Shown one piece after another: positions 1 through 7,734 of a stretch of DNA of 64,000 nucleotides (positions are counted from its first letter, which is position 1; each line of letters opens with the position of its first letter). The stretch spans positions 1 through 64,000 of the forward strand of contig JANNKH010000056.1 of the NCBI GenBank assembly GCA_031396205.1, read 5' to 3'. The translations under genes were made by a program, and so were the position numbers. Under the pieces are notes generated by a model. The model saw only the letters and a list, made by a program, of their open reading frames with translations. It was not told the origin of the DNA and made no database searches. The DNA is from CAISIP01 sp031396205 (GTDB lineage Bacteria; Pseudomonadota; Gammaproteobacteria; Burkholderiales; Burkholderiaceae_C).

Positions 1-2
1 AC

Positions 3-1019
3 GATCGTGCGGACTTGCCGCCGATACGGCAACAGGCCAAAAGTCGCTGGGTGCCGGTGCGCTGGTCCGAGTTGCCCGGATTCGGCGGCGATGCCTTGCA
101 CGAGGCCTGGAACGCCTGGCTCAAAAGCTGCGAGCGGCCCGGCACCGCTTTCGCCGCGTTGTGCCCGCAGGTGCGCGTGCTCAGCCTGGCTTCGGGTGAG
201 GATCAACGGCGCTGGATGATGCGCCATCTGCAACCCTACCGGGTCGAGTCCGCTGCCACGGGCGCCGAGGGCTTGTTGACGGCTTACTTCGAGCCGGTCC
301 TGCAGGCTTCACGCACGCCGCAGGCCGACTTCACGGTGCCGCTGTACCGCCCGCCCGAGCGACTCGGCGCACGCAAACCCTGGTACACCCGCAAGGAGAT
401 GGAAACCCTGCCCGAAGCCAAGGCCGCGCTCAAGGGCCAGGAAATCGCGTGGCTGGCTGATCCGGTCGACGCATTGTTGCTGCAGATCCAGGGTTCAGGC
501 CGGTTGCAGATGCAGGAACCCGATGGCCGGCAGCGCATGGTGCGACTGGCGTATGCGGCCACCAACGACCAACCCTATGGCAGCGTGGGCCGCTGGCTGC
601 TCGATCAGCGGCAGGTGCGCGAGGCGTCCTGGCCGGCGATACGCAACTGGATCGCGCTCAATCCGCTGCGCGTCAACGAGATGCTGTGGAGCAATCCGCG
701 CACCGTGTTTTTCCGTGAGGAGCCGCTATCGGAGTTTGATGCCGGATTCGGGCCCCGCGGTGCGCAGGGCGTGCCGCTGACGCCCGGACGCTCGATTGCG
801 GTCGATCCAGGCAGCATTCCATATGGCACGCCGGTGTGGCTGGCCTCCAGCGGCGCTGGCGCCAACCTGAACCGGCTGGTGCTGGCGCAAGATACGGGCA
901 GCGCCATTGTGGGCGCAGTGCGCGCCGACTATTTTGTCGGTTGGGGTCCGCAGGCCGGCGACGTTGCGGGGCGACTCAAACAGCCGCTGCACCTGTGGGC
1001 CTTGTGGCCGAAACAGTGA
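3..1019 (+). CDS. mltA: Membrane-bound lytic murein transglycosylase A (MltA), 5' truncated by window edge
   Basis: Lytic transglycosylase that cleaves the MurNAc-GlcNAc bond of peptidoglycan to leave 1,6-anhydroMurNAc; normally an outer-membrane lipoprotein. The frame is open from the first bases, so the signal peptide lies outside the window. Numbered from the Met at 15, the MltA domain runs to about residue 250 and is followed by the 3D domain, in which three acidic residues stand out: Asp264 (VDPGSIPYG), Asp293 (AQDTGSAI) and Asp305 (RADYF). The 3D-domain aspartates include the catalytic acid in characterised MltA. The C-terminus (LWALWP) is typical. It stands alone, convergent with the Lrp gene. 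High confidence in family; the true start is not visible. Confidence 0.93.
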   Translation, partial: DRADLPPIRQQAKSRWVPVRWSELPGFGGDALHEAWNAWLKSCERPGTAFAALCPQVRVLSLASGEDQRRWMMRHLQPYRVESAATGAEGLLTAYFEPVLQASRTPQADFTVPLYRPPERLGARKPWYTRKEMETLPEAKAALKGQEIAWLADPVDALLLQIQGSGRLQMQEPDGRQRMVRLAYAATNDQPYGSVGRWLLDQRQVREASWPAIRNWIALNPLRVNEMLWSNPRTVFFREEPLSEFDAGFGPRGAQGVPLTPGRSIAVDPGSIPYGTPVWLASSGAGANLNRLVLAQDTGSAIVGAVRADYFVGWGPQAGDVAGRLKQPLHLWALWPKQ

Positions 1020-1047
1020 GCCGGTGCAGGTCGCCGGCGCGCACCGT

Positions 1048-1587
1048 TTAGCGCCGACGCGCCGCCCGTTGCGCCCGCCCTGCCGTCGGCGTGGCTGGCG
1101 CGGCGCCGGTGCGTGGGCCAAGGTGGTCGAGCGGCAGGCGACTGCTGGCCTTGACTTCGCCGAGTGAAAAACTGGTGTGCAGGTCTTTCACATTGGGCAG
1201 CGTCATCAGCCGCTCCAGTGCGAAGCGGGAAAAACTGTCCAGATCCTGCGCCACCACCTGCAACTCGAACGAGCCGTCGCCGCTGATGTAGTGGCAGGCG
1301 ATTACCTGCGGCAGGCCGGCGATGGCCCGTTCCAGCAATCGGGTTCCATCGGCGGTGTTGCGCTCGGCGAACAGGCGCACAAAGGCCATCACGCCCAGGC
1401 CGATCTTGTGGCGGCTGATTTCGGCCCGATAGCCGACGATGAAGCCGCTTTCCTCCAGTGCCCGCGCGCGCCGCCAACAGGGCGCCGCGCTCAAGCCGAC
1501 GCGTTGCGCAAGCTCTGCATTGGTGAGTCGACCGTCGGCCTGCAATTCGTTCAGGATGGCGACGTCGTACTTATCGAGTGTTTCCAC
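1048..1587 (-). CDS. Lrp/AsnC family transcriptional regulator
   Basis: Feast/famine regulator of 179 residues. The N-terminal winged HTH (about residues 5-60) contains LTNAELAQRVGLS followed by a recognition helix (PCWRRARALEESGFI). The C-terminal RAM ligand-binding/oligomerisation domain follows, with GDGSFELQVVAQD and an ending of the LPNVKDLHTSF type. About 25 residues of Arg/Ala-rich tail extend beyond the usual end. It is divergent from the indolepyruvate oxidoreductase gene, and an inverted repeat lies between them. The inference is that it responds to an (aromatic) amino acid and controls that gene and probably itself; the ligand cannot be read from sequence. Confidence 0.93.
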   Translation of the reverse strand: METLDKYDVAILNELQADGRLTNAELAQRVGLSAAPCWRRARALEESGFIVGYRAEISRHKIGLGVMAFVRLFAERNTADGTRLLERAIAGLPQVIACHYISGDGSFELQVVAQDLDSFSRFALERLMTLPNVKDLHTSFSLGEVKASSRLPLDHLGPRTGAAPATPTAGRAQRAARRR

Positions 1588-1596
1588 AATTGGCTA

Positions 1597-1631
1597 ATTT
1601 GAGCAAGAATCTTTCTTATGGTAGCTCAAAT
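1597..1631. promoter_or_regulatory. Inverted repeat, candidate Lrp/AsnC operator
   Basis: A perfect 8-base dyad, ATTTGAGC at 1597-1604 and GCTCAAAT at 1624-1631, lies just upstream of the regulator start (1587) in the region divergent to the oxidoreductase. A second, smaller dyad (AAGAA/TTCTT, 1605-1617) lies inside it. AT-rich dyads of this size in divergent regions are typical Lrp-family sites. Binding by this regulator is inferred. Confidence 0.45.
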
Positions 1632-1769
1632 ACAGCATGGAAAGAAAAGACATATCCGCGCAACGGACATACACTTTGCCACGAGCCGTTGCTCCAAGAT
1701 TCGCGCCGATACAGGCCAGCTGCCGGGCCCGCGCGCGAACCACACCCTACCGCTGGAGACCTGCCCGCC

Positions 1770-4700
1770 ATGAATGCGCCGCTACCCGAACACATCCGCA
1801 AGGCCCTGGAAACCGTCACGCTGGACGACAAGTACTCGCTCGATTACGGCCGCGCCTTCATGAGTGGGGTGCAGGCACTGGTCAAGCTGCCGATGCTGCA
1901 GCGCCTGCGTGATGCACAGGCGGGCAAGAACACGGCGGGCTTCATCAGCGGGTACCGGGGCTCGCCGCTCGGTGGCTATGACCAGGCGCTGGTCAAGGCG
2001 TCCAAGTACCTCAAGGCGCAGAACATCGTGTTCCAGCCCGGCGTCAACGAGGAACTGGCCGCCACCGCGATCTGGGGCACCCAGCAACTGGGATTCGCGC
2101 CTCCCGGCACCAACAAGTTCGACGGCGTGTTCGGCATCTGGTATGGCAAGGGCCCGGGAGTGGACCGCAGTTCGGACGTGTTCAAGCATGCCAACATGGC
2201 CGGCACCACGCCCTGGGGCGGTGTTATTGCAGTCGCCGGCGACGACCACGTGGCCAAGAGTTCGACCGCCGCGCACCAGAGCGACCATATATTCAAGGCC
2301 TGCGGCTTGCCGGTGTTCTTCCCGGCCAACGTGCAGGAGATCCTGGACCTGGGCGTGCATGCGTTCGCGCTGAGCCGCTTTTCGGGTGTCTGGGCCGGCA
2401 TGAAAACGATCCAGGAGATCGTCGAGTCCAGTTCTACCGCCATGATCGACCCGGAGCGGGTGCAGATCGTGATTCCCACAGATTTTCCGATGCCTGCCGG
2501 CGGCGTGCATATCCGCTGGCCCGACCATGCGCTGGACCAGGAACAACGTCTGTTTGACACCAAGTGGTATGCGGCCATGGCCTATGTGCGCGCCAACCGC
2601 CTGAACTACAACGCGATCGAAGGACCGCACGACCGTTTCGGCATCATTGCCAGTGGCAAGGCCTACAACGACACCCGCCAGGCATTGATGGACCTGGGCC
2701 TGGACGACGCGACCTGCCGCCAGCTCGGCATCCGGCTGCACAAGGTTGGCGTGGTGTGGCCGCTGGAGGCGCAGCTCACGCGCGATTTCGCGACCGGGCT
2801 GCAGGAAATCCTGGTGGTGGAGGAAAAGCGCCAGGTCATCGAGTACCAGATCAAGGAAGAACTCTACAACTGGCGCGCCGACGTGCGGCCCAATGTATAC
2901 GGCAAGTTCAACGAGGTCGAGGGCGATTTTTCGGGTGGCGAATGGTCGATGCCGAACCCGACGGCCAACACGCTGCTGCGCGCCAACGCCGACCTGTCGC
3001 CGGCGATCATTGCACGCGCCATCGCGCATCGCGTGAAGAAGATGGGTGTCGACGCCGATATGGCGGCGCGCATCGACGCACAGGTCGCCATCCTGCAGGC
3101 CAAGGAGCAGGCGATGCAGGTGCTCGAACTCGGGGGCGTCAAGGGTGCCGACCGCGCGCCCTGGTTCTGCTCGGGTTGCCCGCACAACACCAGCACCAAG
3201 GTGCCGGAGGGTTCGCGCGCGATGGCCGGCATCGGCTGCCATTTCATGGCCACCTGGATGGACCGCAGCACGGTCGGATTCACGCAAATGGGTGGTGAAG
3301 GCGTACCCTGGGTAGGCCAGGAACCGTTCACGACCGACAAGCACATCTTCGCCAACCTGGGCGACGGCACCTATTTCCATAGCGGCTTGCTGGCGGTGCG
3401 CCAGAGCATCGCGGCGGGTGTCAATATTACCTACAAGATCCTGTACAACGACGCGGTCGCAATGACCGGTGGCCAGCAGGTGGGCGAGCGCGCCGAGGGT
3501 CACTCGGTGGTGCAGATTGCGCAATCGATGCGTGCCGAGGGCGCGGTCAAGATCGTGGTTGTCACCGACGAACCCGAGAAATACGACGGCGTGAAACTGG
3601 TTGACAACGTCGCGGTGCTGCACCGGGACACGCTGGACGCGGTGCAACGCGAATTCCGCGAGATCAAGGGCACGACCGTCATCATCTACGACCAGACCTG
3701 CGCCACCGAAAAACGACGCCGGCGCAAGCGTGGATCGATGGTCGACCCGGCCAAACGCGTCGTCATCAACGAATTGGTGTGCGAAGGCTGTGGCGACTGC
3801 GGCGTGCAGTCGAATTGTCTGAGCGTGGAGCCGCTGGAGACCGATTTCGGTCGCAAGCGCCAGATCAACCAGTCGACCTGCAACAAGGACTTCTCCTGTG
3901 TCAAGGGTTTCTGCCCGAGTTTCATCACCGTCGAAGGTGGCCAGCTCAGGAAGAAGGCCAAGGACAAGGCGCCATCGCCGTTCGAGCTCGGCGCTTTGCC
4001 CGAGCCCGAGCCGCTGGCTTTCGATGCCGCCAGCGGCCAGGTATGGGGCATCATCGTGGCCGGGGTCGGCGGCACCGGCATCATCACCATTGGCCAGTTG
4101 CTCGGCATGGCGGCGCACATCGAAGGCAAGGGCATCGTGACCCAGGATGCGGCCGGGCTGGCGCAAAAAGGTGGTGCGACCTGGAGCCATGTGCTGATCG
4201 GCGAAAGCCAGCAGGACATTCGCACCACGCGTGTCAGCATGGCCGCGGCCGACCTGGTGATCGGCTGCGATCCGCTGGTCGCGGCCGGCAAGGAAACCAT
4301 GCTGCGCATGCGTGAGGGCCGCACCCATGTGGCGCTCAACTCGCACAGCACGCCGACCGCCGCGTTTGTCAAAGACGGCAACTGGCAGAATCCTGCCGAT
4401 GCCTGCGCAGCCGAGATCGCCAAGGCCGTCGGCGTGTCGGGCGTGGGCGCATTCAACGCCGATGCGGCATCGACCAAGCTGATGGGCGACAGCATCTACA
4501 CCAATCCGATGATGCTGGGTTACGCCTGGCAAAAAGGCTGGATTCCGTTGCGCCGAGCGTCGCTGATCCGCGCCATCGAACTCAATGCGGTACAGGTGGA
4601 CAACAACAAGTCCGCGTTCGAGTGGGGCCGTCGCGCCGCGCACGACTGGGCCGGTGTCGAGAAACTGCTCACGCCCGCGCAGGTGGTGCAGTTCCAGAAG

Positions 4701-5372
4701 CGCCAGACGCTGGACGACATCGTGCGCAAGCGGGTGGAGTTCCTGACCGCGTACCAGGACGCGGCCTACGCGGCGCAATACCAGGCCTATGTGAACAAGG
4801 TGCGCGAGGCAGAACACCCGCTGGGCAAGTCGTTGCTGGCCGAAAGCGTGGCGCGTTACCTGTTCAAGCTGATGGCGTACAAGGACGAATACGAGGTGGC
4901 GCGGCTGCACACCGATACCGCCTTTCTGGACCGGGTCAACGCCATGTTCGAAGGCGACTTCAAGCTGAACTACCACCTGGCGCCGCCGTTGCTGGCCAGG
5001 CGCAATGCAAAAGGCGAGTTGCAAAAGCAAAAGTACGGCCCGTCGATGCTGACCGGCTTTCGGATATTGGCCAAGCTCAAGGGACTGCGCGGTACGGCTC
5101 TGGACGTTTTTGGCCGCAGCGCCGAGCGCCAGGAAGAACGTGCGCTGATCGGCCAATACAGGGCCAGCATCGACGAAGTGCTGGGACAACTGAGCCAGGA
5201 CAATCACGCGGCAGCGGTTGAGATCGCGCGCATTCCCGAGAAGATCAAGGGTTTCGGCCATGTGAAGGAACGCAACCTGGTGGCCGCGCGCCAGCATTGG
5301 CAGGCGCTGATGCAGCAGTGGCGCGCGCCGGTGGCGCCTGCGCAGTCAGCCCAACGCGCGGTGGGCGGATAG
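1770..5372 (+). CDS. Indolepyruvate ferredoxin oxidoreductase, fused single-chain form
   Basis: TPP- and Fe-S-dependent 2-oxoacid oxidoreductase (1200 residues) that decarboxylates aryl-pyruvates from aromatic amino-acid transamination to aryl-acetyl-CoA. Alpha, beta and gamma parts are fused. An N-terminal pyrimidine-binding-type region carries SGYRGSPLGGYDQAL. The TPP/Mg region near residue 467 has CSGCPHNTSTKVPEG. A cysteine-rich segment near 670-720 (CEGCGDCG...CNKDFSCVKGFC) fits Fe-S binding. A gamma-type domain begins near 766 (GVGGTGIITIGQLLG). I chose ATG 1770 (GGAGA about 10 bases upstream) over an open extension to 1578, because protein-like sequence starts there and the extension crosses the regulatory region. 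The Lrp gene lies divergently upstream. Confidence 0.93.
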   Translation: MNAPLPEHIRKALETVTLDDKYSLDYGRAFMSGVQALVKLPMLQRLRDAQAGKNTAGFISGYRGSPLGGYDQALVKASKYLKAQNIVFQPGVNEELAATAIWGTQQLGFAPPGTNKFDGVFGIWYGKGPGVDRSSDVFKHANMAGTTPWGGVIAVAGDDHVAKSSTAAHQSDHIFKACGLPVFFPANVQEILDLGVHAFALSRFSGVWAGMKTIQEIVESSSTAMIDPERVQIVIPTDFPMPAGGVHIRWPDHALDQEQRLFDTKWYAAMAYVRANRLNYNAIEGPHDRFGIIASGKAYNDTRQALMDLGLDDATCRQLGIRLHKVGVVWPLEAQLTRDFATGLQEILVVEEKRQVIEYQIKEELYNWRADVRPNVYGKFNEVEGDFSGGEWSMPNPTANTLLRANADLSPAIIARAIAHRVKKMGVDADMAARIDAQVAILQAKEQAMQVLELGGVKGADRAPWFCSGCPHNTSTKVPEGSRAMAGIGCHFMATWMDRSTVGFTQMGGEGVPWVGQEPFTTDKHIFANLGDGTYFHSGLLAVRQSIAAGVNITYKILYNDAVAMTGGQQVGERAEGHSVVQIAQSMRAEGAVKIVVVTDEPEKYDGVKLVDNVAVLHRDTLDAVQREFREIKGTTVIIYDQTCATEKRRRRKRGSMVDPAKRVVINELVCEGCGDCGVQSNCLSVEPLETDFGRKRQINQSTCNKDFSCVKGFCPSFITVEGGQLRKKAKDKAPSPFELGALPEPEPLAFDAASGQVWGIIVAGVGGTGIITIGQLLGMAAHIEGKGIVTQDAAGLAQKGGATWSHVLIGESQQDIRTTRVSMAAADLVIGCDPLVAAGKETMLRMREGRTHVALNSHSTPTAAFVKDGNWQNPADACAAEIAKAVGVSGVGAFNADAASTKLMGDSIYTNPMMLGYAWQKGWIPLRRASLIRAIELNAVQVDNNKSAFEWGRRAAHDWAGVEKLLTPAQVVQFQKRQTLDDIVRKRVEFLTAYQDAAYAAQYQAYVNKVREAEHPLGKSLLAESVARYLFKLMAYKDEYEVARLHTDTAFLDRVNAMFEGDFKLNYHLAPPLLARRNAKGELQKQKYGPSMLTGFRILAKLKGLRGTALDVFGRSAERQEERALIGQYRASIDEVLGQLSQDNHAAAVEIARIPEKIKGFGHVKERNLVAARQHWQALMQQWRAPVAPAQSAQRAVGG

Positions 5373-5442
5373 AGGGGAGCGCTGCTGCGCTGGACGCGCC
5401 TGACGCGCATGCCGCCACACAGCGACCAGGGCCCCGCCCAGG

Positions 5443-5874
5443 TCAGGGCATACCCGGTGCGGATCGGGGCGCCTGGCCTTCGTCCGAGGGCTGCAGCACG
5501 ATAGGCTGACCGTGCAGCGTGCGTTCGGCTGCCTTCATCCAGGCGTGCTCGAGCGTGTGCAATTGGTCGGCGGTGGTGATCTGGCGCGCGATCGTGAGTT
5601 GCTCCAGCGCATCGAGCCAATGCCGGTAGTAGCTGCCGCCGTCGTCCAGGTCACCGCCGGCCTGAGCCTGTCGGATACGTTCTGCCAGCGCGTGGGCCCA
5701 CTGGGGCCAGCTGAACACGCCCTTCTCGTACAGAATCAACGTCAGCGCGAAGGCGTGTGCCTGCCAGGGTTCACTGAAGTGTCGCTCGCCATCGTACCCT
5801 GGCGGCATCGGCAATCCGGCGCCATCGGCGGCGCAGGCGGCCGCGACCTCGGCCAGTGTCCTGTGCAGGGTCAT
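5443..5874 (-). CDS. Nitrile hydratase accessory (activator/beta-like) protein
   Basis: 143-residue protein resembling the N-terminal half of nitrile hydratase beta subunits, as metallochaperone/activator proteins of cobalt nitrile hydratases do. Beta-like hallmarks include FSEPWQAHAFALTLILYEKG, FSWPQWAHALAERI and GSYYRHWLDALEQL. In known systems the activator helps deliver cobalt and promotes cysteine oxidation in the alpha subunit. The ATG at 5874 overlaps the beta stop by four bases, so it is last of an alpha-beta-activator operon and translationally coupled. An open extension upstream lies within the beta gene and is ignored. Confidence 0.85.
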   Translation of the reverse strand: MTLHRTLAEVAAACAADGAGLPMPPGYDGERHFSEPWQAHAFALTLILYEKGVFSWPQWAHALAERIRQAQAGGDLDDGGSYYRHWLDALEQLTIARQITTADQLHTLEHAWMKAAERTLHGQPIVLQPSDEGQAPRSAPGMP

Positions 5875-6545
5875 GCCGCCGCTTCCAGGTACGGTTCCCA
5901 GGCGTCCACGCTGATCTGCACGGCGGCATCGGCTTGCGGCCCCCACAATTGCCGCCCGTCGAACACCACGGTGTAAAGCCATTGGGGTTCCTCCGAAAAA
6001 GGCGGCAGTGGCCGGCTCGCATGGGCGTCGGCAAATACATGCGCGCCGTGGACCAAGGCGATGGTGCCAATGTGCCCGCGCACGTAGCGCGGCAAGCGGG
6101 TGTGGCCTTGCGGATGCAGGTTGCGGGCCCGCACGCGCGCGCCTGGTTGGAAAAGTGCGGGCGCCTGGACTGCGCGCGACGTCGACGCGCCGCGCGCCAG
6201 TGCCGCGTCCACTTCGGCGGCGCGCAACACGCGGGCGACCGGCAGCGCCGGCGACTGCATGGCGCCCGACGCCAGTTCACCGACATCGATCAGGCCTCGT
6301 TCGCACATCAGGACTTCAAGTGCCCGCAGCCAGATGGCGTAATAGCTGCTTCCCAGGTACTCTGCCGGCGGCAAGGACTCGCGCGCGCAGCGGCTCAGGT
6401 CGATGTTCCATTGCCCGGTGGCACCCATGGCCAGCGTCAGCGCCAGGGCTCTTTTCTCCCAGTCGCCGTGAAACAGCGGCTCGTCGGGCTCGACCACGAC
6501 CGGCCCGAAGCCCTGCATCCCGCCCATATCGTGTACACCGTTCAT
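5871..6545 (-). CDS. nthB: Nitrile hydratase beta subunit
   Basis: 224-residue beta subunit of nitrile hydratase, which hydrates nitriles to amides in the cytoplasm. The start MNGVHDMGGMQGFGPV is the canonical family N-terminus. The helical region GSSYYAIWLRALEVLMCERG and the C-terminal SH3-like barrel (ARVRARNLHPQGHTRLPRY, and the tail with YTVVFDGRQLWG) are all present. It sits 18 bases after the alpha gene and overlaps the accessory gene by four bases, so the three genes should be one transcript. Confidence 0.95.
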   Translation of the reverse strand: MNGVHDMGGMQGFGPVVVEPDEPLFHGDWEKRALALTLAMGATGQWNIDLSRCARESLPPAEYLGSSYYAIWLRALEVLMCERGLIDVGELASGAMQSPALPVARVLRAAEVDAALARGASTSRAVQAPALFQPGARVRARNLHPQGHTRLPRYVRGHIGTIALVHGAHVFADAHASRPLPPFSEEPQWLYTVVFDGRQLWGPQADAAVQISVDAWEPYLEAAA

Positions 6546-6563
6546 CGCTATCGCCGTGCCGGC

Positions 6564-7232
6564 TCAACGTGCGCCGGCAACGTGGGCTGGCTCCAATGCC
6601 AGGCCGGTGCCAATCATTGCGTCGCGCGTCACCAAGCCCGCCAGCTGCTGCTCGGAGAGACCGCTGGCCGCGACCGGCATCATGGGAATCACCAGGTAGC
6701 GCACCTCGGCGGTCGAATCCCAGACGCGAATCCGGGTCGGGGTCGGCAGCTGTACACCGAAGTCGGCCAGTACACCGCGCGGATCGAGTACCGCCTTGGA
6801 TCGGTACGGTGCGCTCTTGTACCAGACCGGTGGCAGGCCCAGCACCGGCCAGGGATAACAGCTGCACAGGGTGCAAACTACCATGTTGTGTTCCTCGGGC
6901 GTATTGGCCACGGCAACCATGTGCTCTCCCTGGCGGCCACCAAAACCCATGGATGCGATGGCGGCGGTCGCGTCCTGCATAAGCCAGTTCCGGAAATTGG
7001 CATCGACCCAGGAGCGCGCGACCACCTTGGCGCCGTTGTGCGGGCCAATGCGGGTTTCATAGGTCTCGATGATGCGATCGAGTGCGGCTGGATCGACATA
7101 ACCCTTGCGGGTGAGCAGGGTTTCCAGCGCGCGCACACGCAGCTCCATTTCGTCCAGCTGGGAATGCGGGTGATCGTGATCGTGGGACTCGTTCATGCTG
7201 GCGTTTCGTTGCTGGCGGCCGGTGTTGGTCAC
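6564..7232 (-). CDS. nthA: Nitrile hydratase alpha subunit, cobalt type
   Basis: Catalytic, metal-binding subunit. The metal claw VCTLCSC (Cys-Thr-Leu-Cys-Ser-Cys) is intact; Thr at the second position marks the Co(III) type, whereas Fe(III) enzymes have Ser. The PPVWYKSAPYRSKAV stretch and PRGVLADFG are also typical. The N-terminus is His/Asp-rich (HDHDHPH), possibly a metal-binding tail. A GTG at 7232 is preceded by GAGGGG at good spacing; the alternative ATG at 7196 has no Shine-Dalgarno, so I prefer 7232. First gene of the operon, divergent from yajC. No amidase or cobalt transporter lies next to it in this window. Confidence 0.94.
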   Translation of the reverse strand: MTNTGRQQRNASMNESHDHDHPHSQLDEMELRVRALETLLTRKGYVDPAALDRIIETYETRIGPHNGAKVVARSWVDANFRNWLMQDATAAIASMGFGGRQGEHMVAVANTPEEHNMVVCTLCSCYPWPVLGLPPVWYKSAPYRSKAVLDPRGVLADFGVQLPTPTRIRVWDSTAEVRYLVIPMMPVAASGLSEQQLAGLVTRDAMIGTGLALEPAHVAGAR

Positions 7233-7344
7233 AACAACCCCTCAAACTTTGGCGCCGGGAGCGCCGCTTACAATGCCGGGTTGTCTGCCAGCGGTACCGC
7301 CGCTGCGGCGCCGACCCAACCACCGTTTATTTTCGGAGCTGCCC

Positions 7345-7674
7345 GTGTTTATTTCTTCCGCATTTGCCCAAACCGCCCCGGCCACTGCTGGTGGAGACAT
7401 GCAGTCATCGCTGATGAGCATGTTGCCGCTGGTCCTGATGTTTGTTGTGCTTTATTTTGTCATGATTCGTCCCCAGATGAAGAAGCAAAAGGAGCACAGG
7501 TCCATGGTTGACGCGCTGGCCAAGGGCGACGAAGTCGTCACCTCGGGCGGCGTGCTGGGCAAGGTCGCCAAGCTCGGCGACAGCTACCTGGGCGTCGAGA
7601 TCGCAAGCGGCGTCGAGGTCCAGATTCAGCGCGGCTCCGTGGTCCAGGTGCTTCCCAAAGGCACGATCAAGTAA
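7345..7674 (+). CDS. yajC: Preprotein translocase subunit YajC
   Basis: 109-residue single-pass inner-membrane component that associates with SecDF. The GTG start at 7345 (VFISSAFAQ, preceded by CGGAGC) gives the usual short N-terminus ahead of the membrane helix (LPLVLMFVVLYFVMI). The basic MIRPQMKKQKEHRSM boundary and the DEVVTSGGVLGKVAKL cytoplasmic domain are family hallmarks. An open extension back to 7195 runs through the promoter region and is rejected. First gene of yajC-secD-secF; TACAAT at 7269-7274 could be its -10 element, though no good -35 is seen. Confidence 0.96.
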   Translation: MFISSAFAQTAPATAGGDMQSSLMSMLPLVLMFVVLYFVMIRPQMKKQKEHRSMVDALAKGDEVVTSGGVLGKVAKLGDSYLGVEIASGVEVQIQRGSVVQVLPKGTIK

Positions 7675-7734
7675 TCCACCCGGCCTACCCCTGGCCGTGA
7701 CTGCGCGGCACATACGTCCGCGAGAAGCGCAAAC

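Noticed and set aside
1782..5297. 1171-codon open frame antisense to the indolepyruvate oxidoreductase gene
   Set aside because: Composition is typical of a GC-rich antisense shadow (Arg/His/Gly-rich), with no domain seen; the plus-strand gene is unambiguous.
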